Shown here in pieces: positions 41,785 through 47,768 of a DNA stretch of 47,768 nt. The notes beneath the pieces are model-generated. The model worked only from the letters and a program-made list of their open reading frames with translations, ran no database searches and had not been told where the DNA came from. The position numbers and the translations under genes were made by a program. Each line of letters starts with the position of its first letter. Position 1 is the first letter of the stretch. The DNA comes from SLJN01 sp964505385 (GTDB lineage: Bacteria; Bacteroidota; Rhodothermia; Balneolales; Natronogracilivirgulaceae): NCBI GenBank assembly GCA_964505385.1, contig CAZDIA010000022.1, positions 1-47,768 of the forward strand, written 5' to 3'.

Positions 41785-43347
41785 ATGACAGTACTTGGAC
41801 ATATTATCAAGCGGGCGATCACGCTTCGTCACTACCTGAACTATGCGGGCCATCAAGACCCGCAATATCAAAACCATGAGCTTTATTCACTACTCAATAA
41901 AGCTCAAAACACCTCATTTGGTAAAGCTTACAATTTTGGTGATATCCTGGATTCCCGCGATTATATAGCGGCTTTTCAGCAGTCCGTTCCTATTTTCGAT
42001 TACGATTCCATTCATCAACAGTGGTGGCACCGGGCACTTGAAGGTGAGGCGGATGTTGCCTGGCCGGGTAAAATTAAATATTTCGCGTTGACTTCCGGCA
42101 CCTCCGGGGCACCCAATAAATATATCCCGGTAAGTGACGAAATGATTTCCCGGATACAGAGAGCAGGCATCAAACAAATATATTCACTGGCTGCATTTAA
42201 TTTACCACCGGCCATGTTTCAAAAAGGTGTGCTGATTTTAGGCGGCAGCACCCAGTTAACACAAAAGGATCATTATTTCGAAGGTGATCTGAGCGGCATT
42301 AGTGCCATGCAAATCCCAAGCTGGTTCCAGCATTTTTACAAGCCCGGAGCCGAAATATCCGCTCAGCGGGACTGGCACTCCAAGCTGGATGAAATCACCA
42401 AAAAAGCGCCGGAATGGGATATTGGTATCGTCTGTGGCATTCCGGCCTGGACTCAGATCCTGTTCGAAAAAATCATCAAGAAATATAATCTGAAAACCAT
42501 CCATGATATCTGGCCCAATCTGTCAGTGTATATTCACGGCGGGGTATCATTCGGGCCGTACCGTCGCACGTTTTCACGCCTGGTCTCCCGGCCGCTCATA
42601 AATATTGAAACCTACATCGCATCTGAGGGTTATATCGCATTTCAGAAAACCCCGGTCAGTGATATGAGCCTGCTATTAAACAACGGGATTTTCTTTGAAT
42701 TCATCCCGTTTAACGAGCATAACTTTAACCAGGATGGAAAACCGGTATCTAACCCAGAGGTGCTGAGCATATCCGGGGTGGAAGAAGGACAGCCATACGC
42801 CTTGCTTTTAAGCACCTGTGCGGGTGCCTGGCGATATCTGATCGGGGATGTCATTCAATTCACCAATGTAAATACATCTGAGATTATCATCACCGGGCGG
42901 ACCAGGCATTACCTGAATGTTTGCGGTGAGCACTTGTCGGTCAACAACATGGTTCAGGCGATTCAGATGCTGGAAGATCAGTACAATATCTCAATTCCGG
43001 AATTCACCACAGTAGGAGTGCCCTGGCAGGGACGTTTCGCACATAAATGGTATATCGGCACAAATGATTATGAATCCATCAATACCGAAAAAATCAGACT
43101 GGAACTGGATCAAAACCTGATGAAGGTTAATCGTGATTATTCTGTAAAGCGATCAGAACCCCTTAAAATGCCCTTGCTTGAAGTGATTCCGATACATCTG
43201 TTTTACGAATGGCTGGAGCGTCGCGGAAAAATGGGAGGTCAGAATAAATTCCCGCGGGTACTGAATAAAACTCAACTCCCGGAGTGGGAGAAGTTTCTGG
43301 AAGAAAAGGGAATTAAGGTTACTAAAAGCATTCCGAATAAAGGTTGA
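41785..43347 (+). CDS. GH3-family adenylate-forming protein
   Basis: A 520-residue protein of the GH3 family, best known from plants, where members link amino acids to acyl hormones such as auxin. The ATP-binding loop reads FALTSGTSGAPNKYIP (about residues 100-115); a later block AWRYLIGDVIQF and the GRTRHYLNVCGEHLS segment before the C-terminal domain are also family marks. Bacterial GH3 proteins are widespread in Bacteroidota but have no settled substrate. An acyl-AMP intermediate with transfer to an amine is likely from the fold. The gene is followed at once by hairpin copy D and then the TetR gene. Confidence 0.9.
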   Translation: MTVLGHIIKRAITLRHYLNYAGHQDPQYQNHELYSLLNKAQNTSFGKAYNFGDILDSRDYIAAFQQSVPIFDYDSIHQQWWHRALEGEADVAWPGKIKYFALTSGTSGAPNKYIPVSDEMISRIQRAGIKQIYSLAAFNLPPAMFQKGVLILGGSTQLTQKDHYFEGDLSGISAMQIPSWFQHFYKPGAEISAQRDWHSKLDEITKKAPEWDIGIVCGIPAWTQILFEKIIKKYNLKTIHDIWPNLSVYIHGGVSFGPYRRTFSRLVSRPLINIETYIASEGYIAFQKTPVSDMSLLLNNGIFFEFIPFNEHNFNQDGKPVSNPEVLSISGVEEGQPYALLLSTCAGAWRYLIGDVIQFTNVNTSEIIITGRTRHYLNVCGEHLSVNNMVQAIQMLEDQYNISIPEFTTVGVPWQGRFAHKWYIGTNDYESINTEKIRLELDQNLMKVNRDYSVKRSEPLKMPLLEVIPIHLFYEWLERRGKMGGQNKFPRVLNKTQLPEWEKFLEEKGIKVTKSIPNKG

Positions 43348-43367
43348 CCTCATCCAACTTTTTGTAG

Positions 43368-43403
43368 AAACGCCGTCAGGTCCGCTGGACGCTGACGGGT
43401 TTT
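43368..43403 (+). repeat. Bulged hairpin repeat, copy D (terminator-like)
   Basis: The stem CCGTCAGGTCC/GGAC(G)CTGACGG, loop GCT, with the same single unpaired purine as copies A and B, is preceded by AAACG and followed by GTTTT. Compared with copy A one pair has changed from A:T to T:A, a compensated double change. It lies 21 bases after the GH3 stop codon, in the right orientation to end that transcript. Confidence 0.75.
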
Positions 43404-43481
43404 CGGAGCTGATTTACCACCCGCCTACCTTGACATTCAACTGCTTAATCTCCACATTAACGGCGTTAACCAAATTTCTTT

Positions 43482-44072
43482 ATGAGTAACACCACTTCCC
43501 ATATTGACCTGCGCCGCCTTATTCTCGAGCACGCCCGGAAGATGCTGGTTTCGCAAGGTTATAACTCCCTGAGCATGCGTAAAATCGCCACGCAGGCGGG
43601 ATATAGTGCCACTACTATATATCTGCATTTTAAAAACAAGGATGATCTGCTTCACGCTCTGATTGAAGAAGGCTTCAGTAAACTAAACGAGCAATTTTCC
43701 AAAGAGATAGAAAGACACAGCGATCCCCTTAAAAAAATTGAAAAACTGTGCCGCAGTTTTATAGATTTCGGGCTCCATCAACCTGAGTATTATGAAATCA
43801 TGTTTTTGATGCATCCTGAGCATATGAAACGCTATCCGCCGGAAAAGTACCGGAAAGCACGCCGCACAATCCTAATGCTAAAAGATGTCCTGGACGAAGC
43901 TAAAGCCTCAGGAATTATGAAAACCGAACGCACCGATCTGGAAGCTTTCGCCATATGGAGTTCCGTGCACGGGGCTATTGCCGTCATCCATGCCGGGAGA
44001 CTCGATGTTCGTATTGATCAGAATGAATTTCTGGAAACTGTGCTTCAGGGAATTATGAAGCGATTTAATTGA
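43482..44072 (+). CDS. TetR/AcrR-family transcriptional regulator
   Basis: A 196-residue regulator. The N-terminal HTH reads SMRKIATQAGYSATTIYLHFKN (in two parts, residues 31-52), typical of TetR. The C-terminal domain, with about seven helices, binds an effector that is not defined. It starts just upstream of the fadB-like and thiolase genes on the same strand, 53 bases before the first; TetR proteins in this setting often sense long-chain acyl-CoA and repress beta-oxidation genes, but no operator was found. Confidence 0.9.
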   Translation: MSNTTSHIDLRRLILEHARKMLVSQGYNSLSMRKIATQAGYSATTIYLHFKNKDDLLHALIEEGFSKLNEQFSKEIERHSDPLKKIEKLCRSFIDFGLHQPEYYEIMFLMHPEHMKRYPPEKYRKARRTILMLKDVLDEAKASGIMKTERTDLEAFAIWSSVHGAIAVIHAGRLDVRIDQNEFLETVLQGIMKRFN

Positions 44073-44125
44073 CCGGGGCGCAGCCCGATCCTGCTATAGT
44101 TTTATCAAAATAAATACTGCTAAAT

Positions 44126-46516
44126 ATGGAAACCGCTGAAGAAACTCTACGCCGATCAATTCGCCGGCCTATTCGCCGTGCGACCGTTTTGGGTTCCGGG
44201 GTGATGGGTTCCCAGATTGCCGCTCATCTTGCCAATGCCGGAGTTCAGGTGGATCTGCTTGATCTGCCTTCGGATAAAGGTGATCGCAATGATGTGGTCA
44301 ACAAATCCCTCAAGAAAACCGGCAAGATGAACCCGTCGCCTTTTGTCACCAAAGATGTCGCCAAACGCATCACTCCCGGAAATTTTGAGGATGATCTTTA
44401 CCGGCTGGCACATTCCGAGTGGATTATCGAAGCGGTGCTTGAAAATGCGGATATCAAACGCTCCCTTCTGAAGGATGTTGAGCAGCATGCTCCCTCCCAC
44501 GCCATAATTTCCACCAACACCAGCGGGCTGCCCATTCATCAGATAATCGAAGGGTTTTCTGCGGATTTCAAATCCCGGTTTCTGGGAACTCACTTTTTCA
44601 ATCCGCCGCGCTATCTTAAGTTGTTAGAGCTGATACCGACCACACATACGCGGGACAAAGTAATCGAAAAAATTGCCTGGTTCGGCCGGCTACATCTGGG
44701 AAAGGGCATTGTAAAAGCGAAAGATACACCCAATTTCATCGGCAACCGGATCGGTGTTTTTGCCCTGATGCACAGTCTGCGCGAATTCGAACAGGGCAAA
44801 TTTAGCATAGAAGAAATCGACACCCTTACCGGTCCGCTGATCGGCCGGCAGAAATCCGCCACGTTTCGCACCGCGGATGTGGTTGGTTTGGATACTCTGA
44901 TGCACGTCTCTGAAAATCTCTACAATGCTTTGGACGACAATGACGAAGCCCGTGACCTTTTCAAAGTTCCCGGTGTTTTGAAATCCCTTGTTGAAAACGG
45001 CGCACTTGGTGCCAAAACCAAAGCGGGTTTTTACCGGAAAGAAGGCAAGGAAATCAAATCGATCAATCCGCAAACCGGCGAGTATGAATCGGCAAAACCG
45101 GTTGACCTCGGGGATCTCGAAACTGTAAAGAAACTGCCCTCACTTGGAGAGAAAATCAGCGCGCTCTACGGAATGGAAGGCCGTGGCGGCGATTTTATCC
45201 GCAGGCATTTTCAGGATCTGCTTGCATACACGATTAACCGTATTCCTGAAATTAGCGACAATCCCGCCGATGTAGATCGTGCCATATGCTGGGGTTTCGG
45301 TTGGCAGGCAGGACCTTTCCGTATCGCAGATTGGATCGGTGTGCCGAGACTGCTGGATGATATTAAAGCTGAAGGCAACACGCTGCCGGATTGGATCCAA
45401 GAGATGCAAAAAGATGGCAACGAAACTTTCTATAACTTCGAAAAACGCGTCCAATACATTTACATCCCCGGCTCCGGATACACGATTGATGCGCGTCCCG
45501 ACGATGAAATCTCACTCAATTTCATCAAATCCCGAAAAGGCAGCCGGCTTTGGAGCAATGAGGAGGCCGCACTGCTGGATATGGGCGACGGCGTAGCCCT
45601 CTACGAATTCCGGTCAAAAGCCAATACACTCAGCCAGAATGTTATGAAGGGGCTTTTTGAGGCGCTCGATAAAGTAGAGGCAGGTGATTATAAGGGGATG
45701 ATCATTGGCAATGAGGGCAGCAACTTTTCAGTAGGCGCCAACCTTGGTGAACTTGCTCACTTTGTGATGGAAGGCAACTGGAAGCCGGTGGAAGAAGCGG
45801 TCAAGCGATTCCAACAAGCCATACAGCGGGTGCATTACGCCAGCAAACCGGTGGTCGCTGTCCCCCACAGCAAGACGTTAGGTGGTGCATGTGAGCTGGC
45901 GATGGGATCATCCCACATCGTAGCGCCGACCGAAACCTACATCGGTTTAGTGGAACTTGGAGTCGGGTTAATTCCGGCTGGAGGCGGAACCATGCGGATG
46001 GCCAAACAAGCCACTGATAAAGCTCCGACTGCCAATGCAAGCCACATCCAGCCCTGGCTGCAGCAGGCATTTGAGACCGTTGCCATGGCAAAAGTAGCTA
46101 TGAGCGCCCAGGAAGCCAAAGAGCTGGGATTTTTTAAGCCGCAAGATATCATCGTGATGCATGAAGACCGGCGACTCCATGCCGCGAAGCAACAGGTTAT
46201 CGCGATGTTTGAACAAGGGTATATGCCGCCGCCTGTTCCAACCGATATTCGGGTTCTCGGCAAACCGGGTAAAGCACCGTTATATACGGCCGCCTGGCAG
46301 ATGCAGCAAGGCGGATTCATAACCGAATATGACTGCTTCCTTGCAGAACGGCTCGCCCATATCTTAACGGGCGGCGACCTGACCGGCCCGGCTGAAGTAC
46401 ACGAAAACTACCTGCTCGAACTTGAGCGCGAAGTATTTCTTTCGCTGCTTGGTCAGCAAAAAACACAAGAGCGGGTGAAGTCAGTACTTGAAACGAATAA
46501 GCCGATACGAAATTAA
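44126..46516 (+). CDS. 3-Hydroxyacyl-CoA dehydrogenase/enoyl-CoA hydratase (FadN/FadB-like)
   Basis: A 796-residue two-part enzyme of beta-oxidation. N-terminal 3-hydroxyacyl-CoA dehydrogenase: Rossmann motif VLGSGVMGSQIAAHLANAG with G23-x-G25-xx-G28, and THFFNPPRYLKLLE near 155 with the catalytic His. The enoyl-CoA hydratase (crotonase) part comes last, about residues 485-690, with GGACELAMGSSHIVA and ETYIGLVELGVGLIPAGGG. Order dehydrogenase then hydratase matches FadN of Bacillus rather than E. coli FadB. The thiolase gene follows after 95 bases. Confidence 0.93.
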   Translation: METAEETLRRSIRRPIRRATVLGSGVMGSQIAAHLANAGVQVDLLDLPSDKGDRNDVVNKSLKKTGKMNPSPFVTKDVAKRITPGNFEDDLYRLAHSEWIIEAVLENADIKRSLLKDVEQHAPSHAIISTNTSGLPIHQIIEGFSADFKSRFLGTHFFNPPRYLKLLELIPTTHTRDKVIEKIAWFGRLHLGKGIVKAKDTPNFIGNRIGVFALMHSLREFEQGKFSIEEIDTLTGPLIGRQKSATFRTADVVGLDTLMHVSENLYNALDDNDEARDLFKVPGVLKSLVENGALGAKTKAGFYRKEGKEIKSINPQTGEYESAKPVDLGDLETVKKLPSLGEKISALYGMEGRGGDFIRRHFQDLLAYTINRIPEISDNPADVDRAICWGFGWQAGPFRIADWIGVPRLLDDIKAEGNTLPDWIQEMQKDGNETFYNFEKRVQYIYIPGSGYTIDARPDDEISLNFIKSRKGSRLWSNEEAALLDMGDGVALYEFRSKANTLSQNVMKGLFEALDKVEAGDYKGMIIGNEGSNFSVGANLGELAHFVMEGNWKPVEEAVKRFQQAIQRVHYASKPVVAVPHSKTLGGACELAMGSSHIVAPTETYIGLVELGVGLIPAGGGTMRMAKQATDKAPTANASHIQPWLQQAFETVAMAKVAMSAQEAKELGFFKPQDIIVMHEDRRLHAAKQQVIAMFEQGYMPPPVPTDIRVLGKPGKAPLYTAAWQMQQGGFITEYDCFLAERLAHILTGGDLTGPAEVHENYLLELEREVFLSLLGQQKTQERVKSVLETNKPIRN

Positions 46517-46611
46517 GCTGTATTCCCGGCAAGATTTACAAAAACAATGGAATGCAGTATTCAGCCTTCTTTCTTATTTAAAATTTCAAATTCAATCGAA
46601 CGGAAATTATC

Positions 46612-47768
46612 ATGAATCACTCCTATATCGTCAGCAGCGTTCGAACGGCCGTTGGGAAAGCTAAACGCGGAGCACTACGACATGAGCGGCCGGAGGATTT
46701 CGGGGCGGCCGCAGTGCGCGGAGCCATAGAAAAAGTCGATGGTCTTGAGCCTGAGATGATAGATGATGTGCTCATCGGCTGTGCCATGCCGGAAGGCGAA
46801 CAGGGATTGAATATGGGCCGCATCCTGGCTTTGGATGCCGGGTTGCCGGAGAGTACATCCGCTGCCACCATCAACCGGTTTTGCTCTTCGGGCTTGCAGA
46901 CGATCGCCATGGCGAGTCAGGCTATCATGGCCGGACAAAATGAGATCGTCGTGGCGGGCGGAGCTGAATCAATGAGCCTGGTTCCCATGAGCGGCTTTCA
47001 TTTTCAGCCGCACCCACGATTGAGTGAAGCAGAGCCGGAGTATTACATCAACATGGGGCTCACAGCCGAAAATGTGGCTGACCGCTATGGCATCCCGCGG
47101 GAGGATCAGGATGAGTGGGCATACCGATCGCACATGAAGGCAATCAGCGCGATTCAGGAGGGAAAATTTAAAGAGGAAATTATTTCGCTTGAAGTTACTA
47201 CTTCCGAACCGGTAAACGGTAACGGTGAAGTTCATACCGAAACCAATACGTTCGATACCGACGAAGGCCCGCGTGCGGATACCACGGCCGAAGCGCTTGC
47301 CGGCCTTAGACCGGTGTTTAAACATAAAGGTACGATCACTGCCGGAAATTCTTCTCAGATGTCGGATGGGGCCGCTGCAACGGTGGTGATGAGTGAGGAT
47401 AAAGTAAAGGAACTGGGCGTTGAACCGGTCGCCCGGCTGGCCGGTTTTGCCACAGCAGGAGTAGCTCCAGATGAAATGGGAATCGGGCCGATAGAAGCGA
47501 TCCCGAAAGTACTAAAACAAACCGGAATGAAACTTTCCGATATCGGGCTGGTTGAACTCAACGAAGCCTTTGCCTCCCAGGTGCTGGCTATCATCCGTAA
47601 GCTGGAAATTGATCCGGAAATTGTAAACGTAAATGGCGGGGCGATTGCCCTGGGGCATCCGCTCGGCTGTACCGGTGCCAAGTTAACGGCATCCCTGATT
47701 CATGAAATGCAGCGCCGTAATGAGAAGTATGGTATCTGTACTATGTGTATCGGCGGGGGCATGGGTGC
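46612..47768 (+). CDS. fadA: Acetyl-CoA acyltransferase (thiolase), cut by window edge
   Basis: The first 385 codons from ATG 46612 are in the window. The enzyme cleaves 3-ketoacyl-CoA with CoA. The nucleophile is C91 in NRFCSSGLQTIAM; the acid-base residues are in NEAFA, GGAIALGHPLGCTGA and the near-terminal CIGGGMG, where the second catalytic cysteine lies just before the edge. The sequence looks complete apart from the last few residues, as thiolases have about 390. It follows the FadN-like gene and completes a TetR-fadN-fadA block. Confidence 0.94.
   Translation, partial: MNHSYIVSSVRTAVGKAKRGALRHERPEDFGAAAVRGAIEKVDGLEPEMIDDVLIGCAMPEGEQGLNMGRILALDAGLPESTSAATINRFCSSGLQTIAMASQAIMAGQNEIVVAGGAESMSLVPMSGFHFQPHPRLSEAEPEYYINMGLTAENVADRYGIPREDQDEWAYRSHMKAISAIQEGKFKEEIISLEVTTSEPVNGNGEVHTETNTFDTDEGPRADTTAEALAGLRPVFKHKGTITAGNSSQMSDGAAATVVMSEDKVKELGVEPVARLAGFATAGVAPDEMGIGPIEAIPKVLKQTGMKLSDIGLVELNEAFASQVLAIIRKLEIDPEIVNVNGGAIALGHPLGCTGAKLTASLIHEMQRRNEKYGICTMCIGGGMG

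Noticed and set aside
24641..43403. Reading the bulged hairpins as classical REP sequences moved by a RAYT transposase
   Set aside because: Three of four copies lack the GTAG-type tetranucleotide at the stem foot (only the copy at 43368 has GTAG nearby), and no RAYT gene is in the window.
1..47768. CRISPR array, tRNA or rRNA genes, transposase genes
   Set aside because: Reading through the gaps I saw no evenly spaced direct repeats, no cloverleaf with a recognisable T-arm, and no transposase or integrase motifs. A tRNA or covariance scan would be decisive and could overturn this.

Overview
The window looks like a chromosomal stretch of a Balneolota/Bacteroidota-type bacterium, possibly Balneolaceae; this is inferred from gene content and style, with no database search. 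The pointers are moderate G+C, several TTG/GTG starts, few Shine-Dalgarno sequences, many short lipoproteins, a NagB fused to a PIG-L deacetylase, GIN-domain and DUF4954 proteins, and acidic exported proteins that would suit a saline habitat. Nothing indicates a plasmid or a complete phage. I recognised no rRNA, tRNA, CRISPR array or transposase gene.

Layout. 1-3.1 kb: str operon read leftward (rpsL, rpsG, fusA, start of tuf). 3.2-9.5 kb: recG, a TraB/GumN protein, an azurin-like lipoprotein, a methyltransferase and a probable outer-membrane protein. 9.5-11.3 kb: a small membrane exporter and a thioredoxin-like ferredoxin behind an unusual set of dyads, then a secreted Mn-type superoxide dismutase. 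11.6-16.7 kb: a tight leftward operon of an ADP-forming acyl-CoA synthetase, nagB and a DUF4954 hexapeptide-repeat protein. 16.9-18.7 kb: a lone acyl carrier protein and a baeRF-like protein. 19.2-21.3 kb: a compact three-gene operon of two DUF1538 membrane halves and a double PII-like protein, the best candidate here for a little-described system. 21.7-26.3 kb: an orphan response regulator, the NagB/PIG-L fusion and a sodium:solute symporter. 26.5-31.1 kb: a GIN lipoprotein, a PQQ-type sugar dehydrogenase, a beta-propeller-like lipoprotein with a CxCC motif, and a lipid kinase. 31.1-37.5 kb: a complete histidine-utilisation cluster (hutU, hutH, hutI, hutG) interrupted by a HEPN/MNT toxin-antitoxin pair and a decayed fragment. 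37.7-43.3 kb: a cupin, a HigA-like antitoxin gene broken by one stop codon, PEP carboxylase and a bacterial GH3-family protein. 43.5 kb to the end: a TetR regulator, a FadN/FadB-like two-domain enzyme and a thiolase cut by the window edge.

How the parts fit. Two NagB proteins, a PIG-L domain, an ADP-forming acyl-CoA synthetase and a symporter suggest amino-sugar use. The hut genes release ammonia and glutamate from histidine. The TetR-fad block is for beta-oxidation. PEP carboxylase refills the TCA cycle.

Two families of short palindromic repeats lie between genes. One is a compact bulged hairpin with compensating base changes between copies (24.6, 27.3, 27.4 and 43.4 kb). The other is a roughly 125-base nearly full-length palindrome at 7.1 kb with partial relatives at 9.5, 11.5 and 21.5 kb.
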